Origin: Synechococcus sp. PCC 7335
GTDB lineage: Bacteria; Cyanobacteriota; Cyanobacteriia; Phormidesmidales; Phormidesmidaceae
Direction of reading: 5' to 3'
Assembly: GCF_000155595.1 (NCBI RefSeq)
Contig: NZ_DS989904.1
Span: forward strand, 1,438,385 to 1,502,384
Length of the DNA: 64,000 nt
The notes beneath the pieces are model-generated. The model had not been told where the DNA came from and made no database searches. It saw only the letters and a list, made by a program, of their open reading frames with translations. The position numbers were made by a program, and so were the translations under genes. This document shows positions 47,977 through 59,006 of the stretch, piece by piece (within the stretch, counting starts at the first letter, position 1; the number at the start of each line of letters is the position of its first letter).

Positions 47977-49182
47977 CTACGCACTTTGTTGTTCTGAGAG
48001 ATCAGCTGTTTTAACTGATAGGTGTTGAGTTTGCTCGCCTCGCCGTAAAGTCATCTGTAACGATTCGCCTACCTTCACCTGATCGACTCTACTCTGCAGC
48101 TGATCGGCTTGCTTTACTCGAAAACCGGCCACGCTAGTAATAACGTCTCCTCGACGCAGCCCCGCTTCAGCAGCAGGCGTATTAGGTAACACTCTGATGA
48201 CTAACACACCGTCAGTTTCTGGAAGTGCGATCGCGCTATTGGGATCCTCGTTGTTCATTTTGGCCATATCCGGCGTCAGCGTAGCAATCTGTACGCCTAG
48301 ATAAGGATGCGCAATTCGCTCACCACGAGACAAGCTAGCTTGAATTGCTTTAGCTTTGTTGATCGGAATTGCAAACCCAATGCCCATTGCATCAGCGCGA
48401 ATCGCCGTATTAATGCCAATTACCTCACCTTGCGCATTGAGCAATGGACCGCCGGAGTTACCAGGATTGATGGCTGCATCTGTCTGGATAAAGTCGATAC
48501 GCTTATCTGGAATGCCAACCGCTGCGCTCGAGCGTTTGAGGGTGCTGACAATGCCAAGCGTCACAGTATTGTCTAATCCGAGTGGATTTCCAACTGCGAT
48601 CGCCCAATCTCCTACTTCCACAGAATCCGAATCGCCTAGCGTAGAGACAGGGAGCGGTTCGCCCGCTGTATTGATCCGAATGACCGCTAGGTCTGTAATC
48701 TCATCGACGCCTTCTACATAGCCTTCAAACTGACGGCCGTCTTTGAGCTTTACCGTTACCTGATCAGCGTTGTTGACGACATGAGCATTTGTCAAAATAT
48801 CGCCCTGGTCATTAATAATAAATCCTGAGCCTTGTCCTCGGAGTCGCTCTTCTTGTGGAATGCTTTGGAAGCCACCACCCATACGTCCTCTAAAGAACGG
48901 ATCGTCATAAAACAAATCTGGAACATTGCGCGTTACTGTCCTCTCTGTATCAATTCGGACAACTGCGCTACCAACAGAGCGAACCGCACTAGCTACAAAG
49001 CTTTCTGGCGAAAGATTTTCGGGTGAAAGGGTGGTTGCCTGTGCAGTAGCCGTCGTGGAAGAGGCAGCTTGGGCCCAAACAGGTAAAGCCCATAGACTAT
49101 TTGTCAGCATTAAGGTGACTGCCACAGTCGCCATCCGCCTGAAGAACTGGCCAACCAATGACAAGCTGGGAACAAATTTCAT
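47977..49182 (-). CDS. HtrA/DegP-type periplasmic serine protease
   Basis: A 401-residue protease. A signal sequence (residues 1-38, hydrophobic AVTLMLTNSLWALPVWAQA) suggests export. The trypsin-like domain has the catalytic triad His134 (NAHVV), Asp164 (TDLAVI) and Ser243 (GNSGGPL). A single PDZ domain covers about residues 295-390 (AIALPETDGVLVIRVLPNTPAAEAGLRRGDVITSVAG). Cyanobacteria carry three homologues (HtrA, HhoA, HhoB) and the sequence does not separate them with certainty. The role is degradation of misfolded proteins under heat or light stress. It is monocistronic, with its 3' end at the terminator 47894-47935. Confidence 0.93.
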   Translation of the reverse strand: MKFVPSLSLVGQFFRRMATVAVTLMLTNSLWALPVWAQAASSTTATAQATTLSPENLSPESFVASAVRSVGSAVVRIDTERTVTRNVPDLFYDDPFFRGRMGGGFQSIPQEERLRGQGSGFIINDQGDILTNAHVVNNADQVTVKLKDGRQFEGYVEGVDEITDLAVIRINTAGEPLPVSTLGDSDSVEVGDWAIAVGNPLGLDNTVTLGIVSTLKRSSAAVGIPDKRIDFIQTDAAINPGNSGGPLLNAQGEVIGINTAIRADAMGIGFAIPINKAKAIQASLSRGERIAHPYLGVQIATLTPDMAKMNNEDPNSAIALPETDGVLVIRVLPNTPAAEAGLRRGDVITSVAGFRVKQADQLQSRVDQVKVGESLQMTLRRGEQTQHLSVKTADLSEQQSA

Positions 49183-49579
49183 AAACGCTCTCTAATGCAC
49201 AACAGACGAAAAATAAAAAAGGGAATCCCAAGCTTATTTTGACAGTTTCTTTGAGGTTGGGAGGTGTGGGTATACTGAGTTTGCAAGTACGGATTCTGCG
49301 ATCCCTATGACTCCGTTCGCTGACTTACCCTAATCCCCATTATGGCTGAAACTCCAAAAGATCGTCTGTAGCTCCTGATATAGTCCAATACAATTCACAT
49401 AGCCTTCTGCTCCTTTGCCAAATACTAAGGCATAGAAAAGCTATCTAACACGAAGGTTAAGAGGCGCAGTCTTCAATAGTTCTACTGGCTATAGTTTCCT
49501 CGGCTACGCAATGGTTTCCCTGCTATGCGAAGCAATTAGCGAAGCCTTCGACTAGCTACTCTGTCATTGTCTGTCGCTA

Positions 49580-49603
49580 AAATTAGTCTGTAAATTAGGC
49601 TGT
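49580..49603. repeat. 12-bp tandem duplication
   Basis: AAATTAGTCTGT is followed directly by AAATTAGGCTGT, with one mismatch, in the 3' flank of gltD. Confidence 0.85.
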
Positions 49604-49621
49604 CGCGAACAGGTAACTATC

Positions 49622-49645
49622 AAACTATCAACCAAACTATCAACT
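49622..49645. repeat. 12-bp tandem duplication near gltD
   Basis: AAACTATCAACC is followed directly by AAACTATCAACT, with a shorter related piece (TAACTATC) before it. It ends about 30 bases beyond the gltD stop. Confidence 0.8.
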
Positions 49646-49676
49646 AGTCGGTAACCGTCTACTATTCCTGTTCAGA

Positions 49677-51161
49677 CTAGGGTAATTCTGTTGTACCCAT
49701 GAGGTAGCGATCGCACTCCCTAGCCACACCACGCCCTTCATTAATTGCCCATACGACCAGGCTTTGCCCCCGGCGACAGTCACCCGCTGCAAACACACCC
49801 GGTTTATTGGTTGTATATTCTTCGTGCTCAGCCTTGATGTTGCTCCGCTCAGTCTTTTCTAACCCTAGTGCATCCATCAAGGGAGACTCTGGTCCCAAAA
49901 ATCCCATGGCCAACAGTACTAGCTGCGCTGGGATTCTCTTTTCACTGCCGGGTAGGTGAATTGGCGTAAAGCGACCGTTCTCATCACGTTCCCATTGCAC
50001 TTCTACCGTATGAACGGCAGCCACGTTGCCGTTACCATCATCTTCAAACTTAGTTGCTGTAGTTACATATCCGCGTGGATCTTTACCAAACAGCGCCTTC
50101 GCCTCTTCTTGACCATAGTCCAAACGATAAATCTTTGGCCACTCTGGCCATGGGTTGCTAGAAGAGCGCACTTCCGGTGGCTTGGGCATAATTTCTAACT
50201 GATTAATGCTCTTACAACCATGACGAATGGACGTGCCTACACAGTCTGTGCCTGTATCACCACCGCCGATAATCACCACGTCTTTACCCGCCGCAGAGAT
50301 ATAGTCATCACCTGGCTTACCGTCCAATACTGCCCGGGTATTAGCAGTCAAAAACTCCATCGCAAAGTGGATACCATTTAGTTCTCTTCCCTCAATAGGT
50401 AAATCCCTAGGCCGGGTAGATCCAGTACAAAGAATAACAGAATCAAAATCGTTCAATAGCTTCTGAGCAGGTAAGTCACTACCGACCTCAACGCCACAGT
50501 TAAACGTAATTCCCTCTGCTTCCAAGATATCCAAGCGGCGGCGCACGATGTCTTTCTTATCGAGCTTCATATTCGGAATGCCGTAGGTCAGTAACCCGCC
50601 TGGGCGATCGGCACGCTCGTAGACCGTTACGGTATGACCAGCTTTATTCAGCTGATCAGCGGCGGCTAATCCAGCAGGCCCTGACCCGATGATCGCAACT
50701 GTCTTTCCAGTCCGCTTGGCGGGTGGATGTGGCACTATCCAGCCTTCTTCCCAGCCCCTTTCAATGATGGAATACTCGATATTCTTGATTGTTACAGGTG
50801 GGCTAGTGATCCCTAGAACGCAGGAGCCCTCACAAGGCGCAGGGCAAACGCGACCCGTGAATTCAGGAAAATTGTTGGTTTTATGCAGACGGTCTAGCGC
50901 CTCTCGCCAAAGTCCTCGGTAGATTAGATCGTTCCATTCGGGGATAAGGTTGTTGATTGGACAGCCGCTGGCCATGCCGCTGATCAGTTCACCCGTATGG
51001 CAAAAAGGAGTACCACAATCCATGCAGCGAGCTCCCTGCGTCTGCAGGTTCTCTTCGGGCATAGGCATGTGGAATTCGTTCCAGTTGCGAATGCGATCTT
51101 CTGGAGAAAGTTCGGAGGGTGCTTCGCGCAGGTGTTCGATGAAGCCGGTTGGTTTTCCCAT
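49677..51161 (-). CDS. gltD: Glutamate synthase small subunit
   Basis: A 494-residue flavoprotein that supplies electrons from NAD(P)H to the large subunit. The N-terminal iron-sulfur region has [20 protein letters not shown] and PCEGSCVLG (about residues 47-110). The FAD-binding motif is [17 protein letters not shown], and a second dinucleotide fold [13 protein letters not shown] binds NAD(P)H. The C-terminal [19 protein letters not shown] is the FAD-closing segment. Having gltD next to gltB indicates the pyridine-nucleotide-dependent GOGAT, distinct from the single-chain ferredoxin GOGAT of cyanobacteria. It follows gltB with a 204-base gap that holds a small hairpin (51260-51283). Confidence 0.95.
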   Translation of the reverse strand: MGKPTGFIEHLREAPSELSPEDRIRNWNEFHMPMPEENLQTQGARCMDCGTPFCHTGELISGMASGCPINNLIPEWNDLIYRGLWREALDRLHKTNNFPEFTGRVCPAPCEGSCVLGITSPPVTIKNIEYSIIERGWEEGWIVPHPPAKRTGKTVAIIGSGPAGLAAADQLNKAGHTVTVYERADRPGGLLTYGIPNMKLDKKDIVRRRLDILEAEGITFNCGVEVGSDLPAQKLLNDFDSVILCTGSTRPRDLPIEGRELNGIHFAMEFLTANTRAVLDGKPGDDYISAAGKDVVIIGGGDTGTDCVGTSIRHGCKSINQLEIMPKPPEVRSSSNPWPEWPKIYRLDYGQEEAKALFGKDPRGYVTTATKFEDDGNGNVAAVHTVEVQWERDENGRFTPIHLPGSEKRIPAQLVLLAMGFLGPESPLMDALGLEKTERSNIKAEHEEYTTNKPGVFAAGDCRRGQSLVVWAINEGRGVARECDRYLMGTTELP

Positions 51162-51365
51162 GGTTTGTCGTTCGGTGAAAATGAAGGATAAGAAAAAATA
51201 GTTAATAGGGTGTGGCTACTCAAGGGCGAGGCCAATCTTCGAAAAGAGCATCGTTCTACGGCTCCACTCAATCAACGGGAGCCCTAAGTTCTCAACGTGT
51301 CGGACGCAGGGGAAGTGTCGAGGACGAAGCGCAGTCTCTAACGTAGCCTTTTGTGGGAAGCCCGA

Positions 51366-54300
51366 CTAGCTACCGCTGACTCTAGCTAAGTCACGAGCGT
51401 TCTCTTCGAAGGCCGCAGACATCGCTTCGTCGTTACTAAGGCCATCTGCAAGCGCCTTTTGAATGTGCTGTAACACTCGCTTGTAATCGCGTGGCATTAC
51501 TTTTACAAACTTAGGCAGCGTATCTTCCCAATTTGCTAACACTACTTTTGCTTTGTTGCTACCTGTGAGTTCTAGATGGCGCTGTATGATATCTCGCAGC
51601 TCTTGCTGTTCACCAGAGGTTTCGACTTTCTCTAAGCCGACCATTTCAGTGTTGCAGCGGGTAGCAAAGTCGCCATCTTCGTCTAGCACGTAGGCAACCC
51701 CACCGCTCATCCCAGCGGCAAAGTTACGTCCGGTACGACCTAGGATAATGGCCTTACCGCCTGTCATGTATTCGCAGCCATGGTCGCCAACGCCTTCTAC
51801 AATTGCCTGAGCGCCAGAGTTACGTACGCAAAAGCGTTCTCCCGCTTGGCCGTTGATATAGGCTTCGCCACGAGTCGCACCATAAAGCGTAACGTTCCCA
51901 GTCACGATGTTATCTTCGGCCACTAGCTCAGAAGACTTGTGCGGATAGAGGATGATCTTGCCGCCGCTGAGCCCTTTGCCAAGATAGTCATTAGCATCGC
52001 CTTCTAGCTCTAAGGTCATGCCCGCAGGCGTGAATGCACCAAAGCTCTGACCCGCTGTGCCCTGGAAGTGCAGGTGAACGGTGTCATCAGGTAGACCTTC
52101 CCAGTAGTTTTTGGTGATTTCGTTGCCGACGATAGTACCGACGACGCGGTTGATATTAGTGATAGGCAATGTTGCTTTGACTTTTTCTCCCTTTTCGATC
52201 GCAGGCTTGCAAATCTCCAGTAGTTTGGTGATGTCAAGCGATTTGTCTAGACCGTGATCTTGCGCCTGAGTGCAGTAGCGGCCAACTTCTGGACCCACTT
52301 CGGGCTTATGTAGCAAAGGAGAAAGGTCGATGCCCTTAGCTTTCCAATGATCAATGGCTTTTTTGGGCGCCAGCATTTCTGTACGGCCTACCATTTCATC
52401 TAGGGTCCGAAAGCCCAGCTCTGCCATGATTTCTCTAGTTTCTTGGGCGATGAACTTCATGAAGTTAACGGTGTAGGCAGGATCGCCGCTGAACTTGCTA
52501 CGCAGGTCTGGGTTTTGAGTGGCGACGCCGACAGGGCAGGTGTTGAGATGGCAAACACGCATCATGATGCAGCCTAAGGTGACAAGCGGCGCGGTGCTAA
52601 AGCCAAATTCTTCTGCGCCAAGAAGAGCTGCGATCGCGACATCTCGGCCCGTTTTCATCTGGCCATCTGTCTCAATCACAATCCGACTACGCAGATTGTT
52701 TAATACCAGCGTCTGATGCGTTTCAGCCAGTCCTAATTCCCAGGGCAGCCCTGCATGCTTAATCGAGGTCTGCGGCGAAGCGCCCGTTCCGCCATCAAAC
52801 CCAGAAATTAAAACAACATCTGCATGGGCTTTGGCTACGCCTGCGGCAATCGTGCCAACGCCAACTTCAGAAACTAGCTTCACACTCACTCTAGCCTCGC
52901 GGTTGGCATTCTTAAGATCGTGAATTAGCTCTGCGAGATCTTCAATTGAGTAGATGTCGTGGTGAGGCGGTGGCGAGATAAGACCCACGCCGGGGGTAGA
53001 GTTACGCACCTTAGCAATCCAAGGATAAACCTTACGACCAGGTAGCTGTCCGCCTTCACCAGGTTTCGCACCTTGGGCCATTTTGATTTGGAGCTCTTTG
53101 GCCTGTGAAAGATACAGACTGCTGACGCCGAAGCGACCAGAGGCGACCTGCTTGATGGCACTATTTTTGGAATCGCCTTGCTCATTGGTCCAGGTGTAGC
53201 GATCGGGATCTTCGCCCCCTTCTCCTGTATTGGATCGGCCACCGATTCTGTTCATAGCGATCGCCAAGGTCTCATGCGCCTCTTGCGAAATCGAACCATA
53301 GCTCATCGCCCCAGTCTTAAAGCGCTTCATGATCGCTTCAATGGGTTCGACTTCTTCAATCGGAATCGACGCTTGAGGTGTGAATTCCAACAGATCGCGC
53401 AAACGGAAGAACTGCTTGCCCTGCTCGTTTACAAGCGCTGAGTACTTCTTAAACAGATCGTAATTACCCTCGCGAGTTGCCTGTTGTAAGAGATGAATGC
53501 TTTGCGGACTAAGTAGATGAGCCTCACCATCTTTGCGCCACTGATATTCACCGCCTACATCTAGAGTGGCTGCGTTGCTGCTACCTGCTGCTAGTCGATC
53601 CGGGAAGGCATGACGATGCCGCTGAATGGCTTCTTCTGCCAATACCTCTAAACCGACCCCCTGAATACGAGAAGCCGTCCAGGTAAAATATTTATCGATA
53701 ACGGAGCTATTAAGACCAATCGCCTCGAAGATTTGTGCGCCTCGGTAGCTTTGCAATGTTGAAATTCCGATTTTAGAGGCGACTTTTACCACGCCTTTGG
53801 TTGCCGCTTTGATGTAGTTCTTACAAGCCGCCTCTAGCGAGATATCGCGCAGCAGATTCTCTTCGATCATCCGCTCGAAAGTCTCGAAGGCCATATAGGG
53901 GTTAATTGCTCCACAGCCATAGCCCAAAAGCACTGCAAAGTGATGCACCTCACGCGGCTCACCTGATTCAAGCACAATTCCTACACGAGTGCGCGTACCG
54001 TGACGAATGAGGTGATGGTGTAGCCCCGCAACTGCTAGCAGTGCCGGAATCGGTGCTCGGTTCTGAGCGATGTCACGGTCGGAGAGAATTAAGATTTCGT
54101 GACCAGATTCAATTTCTTCGTCAGCTTTTATACACAGCGCTTCCATCGCCCCGCTAAGCCCGGCCTCGCCCTGATCAGGGTCGAACAAGATGGGTAAAAC
54201 GCTTGTCTTGAATTGAGTATTACACTTAATCCTAGCGAGTTCAGCATTGGTGATGAAGGGGGTTTTGAGCTGGAGTAAATGACAGCTTTCGGGCGTAGGT

Positions 54301-56018
54301 TCCAACAGATTTCGCTCTGATCCAATGGTTGTTGTAGCAGAGGTGATGATCGCTTCGCGGATAGAGTCGATAGGCGGATTGGTGACTTGGGCAAATAGCT
54401 GTTGAAAGTAGTTATACAACAGCTTCGGTCGATTGGAGAGAACAGGAAGAGGCGTATCTGTACCCATCGCACCAATGGCTTCTACACCATTTTTGCCCAT
54501 CGGTGAAAGCAACATCCGTAGCTCTTCAAACGTATAGCCAAAGGCCATCTGTCGCTTAGTGACCGCGCTAGGGCTAGTATCTACTTCGGGCGCTTCTTCA
54601 AAAGCTTTGTCGTCAGTTGAGCTTAAATCATCAAGAGAAACAAGATTCTCGTCTAGCCAAGTCTGATAAGGTTGCTCAGTTGCAATCTGTTGTTTAATTT
54701 CTTCATCTGAAACAATCTTGCCAGCTTTAGTATCAACCAAGAACATTTTGCCGGGTTCTAGTCGACCTTTTTTGACCACATCTTCTGGCGCGACTGGTAG
54801 CACGCCTGCTTCAGAGGCCATGATTACCCGGTCGTCTTTAGTGACATAGTAGCGGCCGGGGCGAAGGCCGTTCCTATCTAGGACTGCGCCCATTTGAGTG
54901 CCGTCGGTAAAGGCAATTGAAGCCGGACCATCCCAAGGCTCTATCAAACAAGAGTGATATTCGTAAAACGCTTTCTTCTTAGCGTCCATGTTGGCATGGC
55001 CAGACCAGGGTTCAGGCACCATCATCATTAGCGCGTGAGGTAGCGATCGCCCACTTAATGCCAATAGCTCTAACGTATTATCAAAGATGGTCGAGTCACT
55101 GCCCTGGACGTTGATTAGCGGTCTTGCCTTATCTAGATCTTCGCCGAATAGTTCAGATTCGAACATCGACTGACGGGCGGTCATCCAGTTGATATTACCG
55201 CGCAAGGTATTGATTTCACCGTTGTGAGCGATGTATCGGTAAGGGTGTGAACGCTCCCAGCTAGGAAATGTGTTCGTACTAAAGCGAGAATGCACCAAAG
55301 CCAACGCACTTTCTATATCAGCGTCGTGCAGATCTAGATAATAGTTACCCACCTGCAAGGGCATTAGCATGCCCTTGTACACAATCGTGCGGCAAGACAA
55401 GCTGGCCACATACCAGTAGTTGTCAAGCTCAGTTTTACGAATGTGATGCGATCGCTTGCGGACAACGTATAGCTTCCGCTCCATTGCCAATTCATCAGTA
55501 TCTGTGGCTAAACTTCCACGACCGATAAATGCCTGCTGTATAAAGGGCTCACTCGCTTGAGCAGTTGGGCCCAAAGACGAATTATCTGTCGGGACGTCGC
55601 GCCAGCCCAGCAGCTCCAAGCCCGCTTCTGTAACGGCATTTTCAAATTCTTTTCTACTTTTGGTTCGGACCGCCTCGTCTGGGCTGGCATAGACCATGGC
55701 TACGCCGTACTGTCCTGGCGCTGGCAAAGTAATTCCTTCGGCTGCAGCCACCTTCGTCATAAATCGGTGGGGTATCTGGAGCAAGATACCAGCACCGTCG
55801 CCCGTGTTAGGCTCAGCGCCGACAGCACCTCGATGATCTAAGTTCAGTAAAATCGTCAGGCCCTGCCGCACAATATCGTGAGAGACTTGCCCCTTCATCT
55901 GAACCACAAAGCCAACGCCGCAGGCATCATGCTCATTTTTGGGGTCGTAAAGACCTTGCTGAGTAGGTACTGATGGGCGATTATTCAAGCGGTTTACAAT
56001 TTGGTCGGAAGGAGCCAT
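51366..56018 (-). CDS. gltB: Glutamate synthase large subunit
   Basis: A 1550-residue enzyme that makes two glutamates from glutamine and 2-oxoglutarate. The catalytic nucleophile is Cys33 ([10 protein letters not shown]), exposed by removal of the first 32 residues. The N-terminal glutaminase domain reaches about residue 430. The central domain ends near 800 and the FMN-binding synthase domain follows (about 830-1230), with the conserved [50 protein letters not shown] and the 3Fe-4S Cys in [17 protein letters not shown]. The C-terminal beta-helix domain is at about 1260-1500 ([11 protein letters not shown]). It is the main gene of the GOGAT operon and probably responds to nitrogen status, but I see no perfect NtcA box upstream. 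Confidence 0.96.
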   Translation of the reverse strand: MAPSDQIVNRLNNRPSVPTQQGLYDPKNEHDACGVGFVVQMKGQVSHDIVRQGLTILLNLDHRGAVGAEPNTGDGAGILLQIPHRFMTKVAAAEGITLPAPGQYGVAMVYASPDEAVRTKSRKEFENAVTEAGLELLGWRDVPTDNSSLGPTAQASEPFIQQAFIGRGSLATDTDELAMERKLYVVRKRSHHIRKTELDNYWYVASLSCRTIVYKGMLMPLQVGNYYLDLHDADIESALALVHSRFSTNTFPSWERSHPYRYIAHNGEINTLRGNINWMTARQSMFESELFGEDLDKARPLINVQGSDSTIFDNTLELLALSGRSLPHALMMMVPEPWSGHANMDAKKKAFYEYHSCLIEPWDGPASIAFTDGTQMGAVLDRNGLRPGRYYVTKDDRVIMASEAGVLPVAPEDVVKKGRLEPGKMFLVDTKAGKIVSDEEIKQQIATEQPYQTWLDENLVSLDDLSSTDDKAFEEAPEVDTSPSAVTKRQMAFGYTFEELRMLLSPMGKNGVEAIGAMGTDTPLPVLSNRPKLLYNYFQQLFAQVTNPPIDSIREAIITSATTTIGSERNLLEPTPESCHLLQLKTPFITNAELARIKCNTQFKTSVLPILFDPDQGEAGLSGAMEALCIKADEEIESGHEILILSDRDIAQNRAPIPALLAVAGLHHHLIRHGTRTRVGIVLESGEPREVHHFAVLLGYGCGAINPYMAFETFERMIEENLLRDISLEAACKNYIKAATKGVVKVASKIGISTLQSYRGAQIFEAIGLNSSVIDKYFTWTASRIQGVGLEVLAEEAIQRHRHAFPDRLAAGSSNAATLDVGGEYQWRKDGEAHLLSPQSIHLLQQATREGNYDLFKKYSALVNEQGKQFFRLRDLLEFTPQASIPIEEVEPIEAIMKRFKTGAMSYGSISQEAHETLAIAMNRIGGRSNTGEGGEDPDRYTWTNEQGDSKNSAIKQVASGRFGVSSLYLSQAKELQIKMAQGAKPGEGGQLPGRKVYPWIAKVRNSTPGVGLISPPPHHDIYSIEDLAELIHDLKNANREARVSVKLVSEVGVGTIAAGVAKAHADVVLISGFDGGTGASPQTSIKHAGLPWELGLAETHQTLVLNNLRSRIVIETDGQMKTGRDVAIAALLGAEEFGFSTAPLVTLGCIMMRVCHLNTCPVGVATQNPDLRSKFSGDPAYTVNFMKFIAQETREIMAELGFRTLDEMVGRTEMLAPKKAIDHWKAKGIDLSPLLHKPEVGPEVGRYCTQAQDHGLDKSLDITKLLEICKPAIEKGEKVKATLPITNINRVVGTIVGNEITKNYWEGLPDDTVHLHFQGTAGQSFGAFTPAGMTLELEGDANDYLGKGLSGGKIILYPHKSSELVAEDNIVTGNVTLYGATRGEAYINGQAGERFCVRNSGAQAIVEGVGDHGCEYMTGGKAIILGRTGRNFAAGMSGGVAYVLDEDGDFATRCNTEMVGLEKVETSGEQQELRDIIQRHLELTGSNKAKVVLANWEDTLPKFVKVMPRDYKRVLQHIQKALADGLSNDEAMSAAFEENARDLARVSGS

Positions 56019-56203
56019 CGCAGAAAATCCGAGGGGTAGTATTATCTAGAAAGAAAAAAGTTGGAATCCTTATTGTGTCGCAAAGAACCGCAGACTATGC
56101 CTTTGCTTAACAAAAACACTGGAATTACATTACGAAATATTTCTTTAAGTTATGGGGTGATTATCTTTGAACGTTGTCTTTGAACTGGGAGCCGACAAAG
56201 GGT

Positions 56204-56962
56204 CTATACCGCCAAGAATCGCTGAATTACATGGCTGTCTAACTGGCTAGCTTCTCCGGAGTCAACGATGCCCCCCTTTTGCATTGCATAGTAATAGTCC
56301 GCCTGCTGAGCAAAGTGCAGATGCTGTTCTACTAGCAGAACAGATACGCCTTTAGTTTCGACAATCTGACGCACTGCGTTTTCAATATCAAGAATGATCG
56401 AGGGCTGAATTCCTTCGGTTGGTTCATCAAGCACTAGAAGCTTGGGTCGACCCATCAGCGCGCGGGCAATTGCCAGCTGCTGCTGCTGTCCGCCGCTCAA
56501 ATCTCCGCCCATCCGAGAAAGCATCTGTTTTAGCACTGGAAATAGCTGCAAGATATCTTCAGGCACTTCCTCGTTTAAAGGATTTCCCTTTTGATTTGCC
56601 TTCGCTTCTAAGCCAACAAGAAGATTCTCTTTGACCGTTAGTCTTGGAATAATCTCTCTGCCTTGAGGGACATAGCCAATGCCTAGCTTTGCTCTTTGGT
56701 TGGTCGCTAATCCCAAAAGAGAGCGGCCCTGGTAGTTAATCTGACCGCTGCGAGGGGTAAGTAGACCCATCACAGTTTTGAGCAGTGTCGTCTTGCCAAC
56801 ACCATTACGACCTATCAAACAGACCATTTTGCCTTGAGGAATGGTCATATCTACGTTGCGAAGAATGTGGCTTTCTGCGTAGTAAACATTGAGCCCAGAG
56901 ATCTTCAGCGTTGGCGCGGTAGGTATTGGCTGCTGTCGTAGAAGCGTAGTGGACTGGGTCAT
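56204..56962 (-). CDS. urtE: Urea ABC transporter ATP-binding protein UrtE
   Basis: A 252-residue branched-chain-type ABC ATPase. Walker A is GRNGVGKTTLLKT, signature DLSGGQQQQLAIARAL, Walker B LLVLDEPTEGIQPS. The phrase EPTEGIQPSII is characteristic of UrtE/LivF. The switch His is in VEQHLHFA. It is the last gene of the urea transporter operon, overlapping urtD by 4 bases. Confidence 0.94.
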   Translation of the reverse strand: MTQSTTLLRQQPIPTAPTLKISGLNVYYAESHILRNVDMTIPQGKMVCLIGRNGVGKTTLLKTVMGLLTPRSGQINYQGRSLLGLATNQRAKLGIGYVPQGREIIPRLTVKENLLVGLEAKANQKGNPLNEEVPEDILQLFPVLKQMLSRMGGDLSGGQQQQLAIARALMGRPKLLVLDEPTEGIQPSIILDIENAVRQIVETKGVSVLLVEQHLHFAQQADYYYAMQKGGIVDSGEASQLDSHVIQRFLAV

Positions 56963-57726
56963 GAGTCTGGATCACCTAGATACACTTTGATTACACGCGA
57001 ATCATTTTGAATTTCATCCATCGTGCCTTCGCATAGCACACTCCCTTCATGAAGCACCGTTACTTTGTTGTGCTGCGCAATCTGCCGAACAAATTCCATA
57101 TCGTGCTCAATTACAACCACAGCGTGACTTTCGGCCAAAGATAATAACAGCTCTCCTGTTCGCTCGGTTTCTTCGTCCGTGAGCCCTGCTACTGGCTCAT
57201 CAACTAATAGCAAATCAGGTGACTGAGCAACTAGCATCCCAATCTCTAGCCACTGTTTCTCTCCATGTGAAAGTAGCGCGGCTGGGACATCAGCTTTGGC
57301 ACTTAGGCCAATAGTATCAATCAAGCCAATAACAGTTCTTGCTTCAGCTTTTGGTGTGGGTTTAAACAATGTTGTCCAGACCGTTTTTTGACGATTGCAA
57401 GAAAGCTCTAAATTCTCCCTCGGCGTCAGGTTTAGATACACCCGAGGCGTTTGAAATTTTCGTCCGATCCCAAGACGGGCGATCGCATGCTCGGGTAAAG
57501 ACTTGATATCTTTTCCTTTAAACAATGCTCGTCCGGTTGTCGGCTGCACTTTCCCCGTAATCACGTCTAGAAAGGTTGTCTTTCCGGCACCGTTCGGACC
57601 AATGATCACCCGCAGCCCTCTTTCTGCTAGCGTGAAGTTGAGGCCGTTGATCGCCTTAAAGCCATCAAAGCTGACGGTGACATTATCTATTTCTAACAAA
57701 GGGGTTAGTTGACTAGCAGTTGTCAT
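56959..57726 (-). CDS. urtD: Urea ABC transporter ATP-binding protein UrtD
   Basis: A 255-residue ATPase, the LivG-like partner. Walker A is GPNGAGKTTFLDVITG, signature LLSHGEKQWLEIGML, Walker B LLLVDEPVAGLTDEE, switch VIEHDMEFV. The LSHGEKQWLEI wording is particular to UrtD. It overlaps the stop of urtC by 4 bases and the start of urtE by 4, so all three are translationally coupled. Confidence 0.95.
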   Translation of the reverse strand: MTTASQLTPLLEIDNVTVSFDGFKAINGLNFTLAERGLRVIIGPNGAGKTTFLDVITGKVQPTTGRALFKGKDIKSLPEHAIARLGIGRKFQTPRVYLNLTPRENLELSCNRQKTVWTTLFKPTPKAEARTVIGLIDTIGLSAKADVPAALLSHGEKQWLEIGMLVAQSPDLLLVDEPVAGLTDEETERTGELLLSLAESHAVVVIEHDMEFVRQIAQHNKVTVLHEGSVLCEGTMDEIQNDSRVIKVYLGDPDS

Positions 57727-59003
57727 GGCCTGTCTCCTAACTCTACATTCGACTTTGAGGATGGCTTTATGGTCGGATCACTAGTCGGATCACTAGTCGG
57801 ATCAATCGGGCGAGCAACGGTAGGCTTAGTGTATATCTCAGCTTCTTGTTTCACGGTTTCATCTACTTCTAGGCGAGGGTAGGTGTTGACCCGCTGAGGT
57901 TTGCCAAAAAGCGATCGCAAATCATCTGCCGCTTGGTAACGGAACCAACCAATAATGCCATCTGGCAGTACCGTTACCACAATCAAAAATAGTGCTCCCT
58001 GGAAAAACAGCCAAATCTCTGGATAGCTTTCACTTAACAGCGCCCGCCCCCAGTTCACTGCTAGCGCGCCGATAATGGCTCCGACTAAAGAAGCGCGGCC
58101 ACCGACTGCTACCCAGATCACCATCTCGATCGAAAAGGCAATGCTCATATACTGCGGTGAAACGATACCTGATTGCACCGTATAGAGCGCTCCGGCCACC
58201 CCTGCAATTCCACCTGAGACAGCAAACACCAGCACTTTAAAGGCGGTCGGATCGTAGCCAGAAAACCGTACCCGGTTCTCATCGTCGCGAATAGCTATCA
58301 GCATCCGGCCAAAGCGCCCGCTCGTCAGCCACCGGCACAGTCCGTAGGTCAGCGCTAATAGGACAACCGTGACGCAGTAAAAAGTAAACTGCATACCGTC
58401 GCCACCGACCGACTGGCCAAACAGTTCTGTAGTATTGGTCTTGAGCCCATTGGTGCCATTGATCAGCTCTTGCTGCCCATTGAAAAAGTTGAAAAAGACG
58501 ACTAGCGCTGCTTGCGTCAAAATCGAAAAGTAAACGCCTCGAATACGATTGCGAAAAACTAGATAGCCCAGTAGTCCAGCAATGATTGAGGGAATTACAA
58601 CAATCGCTATCAGCGTCACCGGAAAAGAGTAAAACGGCCGCCAAAAAGCCGGCAGCTCAGATACCCCGTACAGACTAAAGAAGTCAGGAATGCTGCCTTC
58701 GCTCAAGCTTTGCAGCTGTAGATTCATCGCGATCACATATCCGCCGATCGCAAAGAAGATGCCATGACCCAGGCTTAGCAGTCCGGTAAATCCCCAGATT
58801 AGATCAATACCTAGTGCAACAATGCTCAAACAAAGAAAGCGACCAAGCAGCCCCAACCGAAAGTTAGAGAGAATTAGCGGAAAGACAACTATCAGAAGAA
58901 GGGCGATCGCTACAACTAGTAGCACTTCCCAGCGTCGCTGAATCAGCCGACCCTTTCCCACCTTCGCACCAACCTCAGATACTGATGTATTTGCTTGTGC
59001 CAT
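57723..59003 (-). CDS. urtC: Urea ABC transporter permease UrtC
   Basis: A 426-residue inner-membrane permease of the LivM type with about eight to nine hydrophobic segments between residues 28 and 350 (LLVVAIALLLIVVFPLIL, LGLLGRFLCLSIVALGIDLIWGFTGLLSLGHGIFFAIGGY). The latter is the classical LivM signature. It joins UrtB to form the channel for urea. The C-terminus after about residue 365 is soluble and variable and carries a tandem (SDPT) repeat made by three 12-bp units (57772-57807). It begins 3 bases after the urtB stop codon. Confidence 0.93.
   Translation of the reverse strand: MAQANTSVSEVGAKVGKGRLIQRRWEVLLVVAIALLLIVVFPLILSNFRLGLLGRFLCLSIVALGIDLIWGFTGLLSLGHGIFFAIGGYVIAMNLQLQSLSEGSIPDFFSLYGVSELPAFWRPFYSFPVTLIAIVVIPSIIAGLLGYLVFRNRIRGVYFSILTQAALVVFFNFFNGQQELINGTNGLKTNTTELFGQSVGGDGMQFTFYCVTVVLLALTYGLCRWLTSGRFGRMLIAIRDDENRVRFSGYDPTAFKVLVFAVSGGIAGVAGALYTVQSGIVSPQYMSIAFSIEMVIWVAVGGRASLVGAIIGALAVNWGRALLSESYPEIWLFFQGALFLIVVTVLPDGIIGWFRYQAADDLRSLFGKPQRVNTYPRLEVDETVKQEAEIYTKPTVARPIDPTSDPTSDPTIKPSSKSNVELGDRP
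57772..57807. repeat. 12-bp in-frame tandem repeat in urtC
   Basis: GTCGGATCACTA twice, then GTCGGATCAATC, in the sequence coding for the variable UrtC C-terminus (SDPTSDPT). Period 12 keeps the frame. Confidence 0.9.
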
Positions 59004-59006
59004 TGT

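Larger units (their letters stand above)
49183..49676. other. 494-base gap gltD / htrA
   Basis: No gene was found. It holds the promoter of htrA and two tandem duplications near its right end (49580-49603 and 49622-49645). A TTGACA at 49239 and TATACT at 49271 are too far apart to form a promoter. Confidence 0.5.

Noticed and set aside
49239..49276. TTGACA and TATACT upstream of htrA as a promoter
   Set aside because: Spacing is 26 bases and the boxes face away from htrA.
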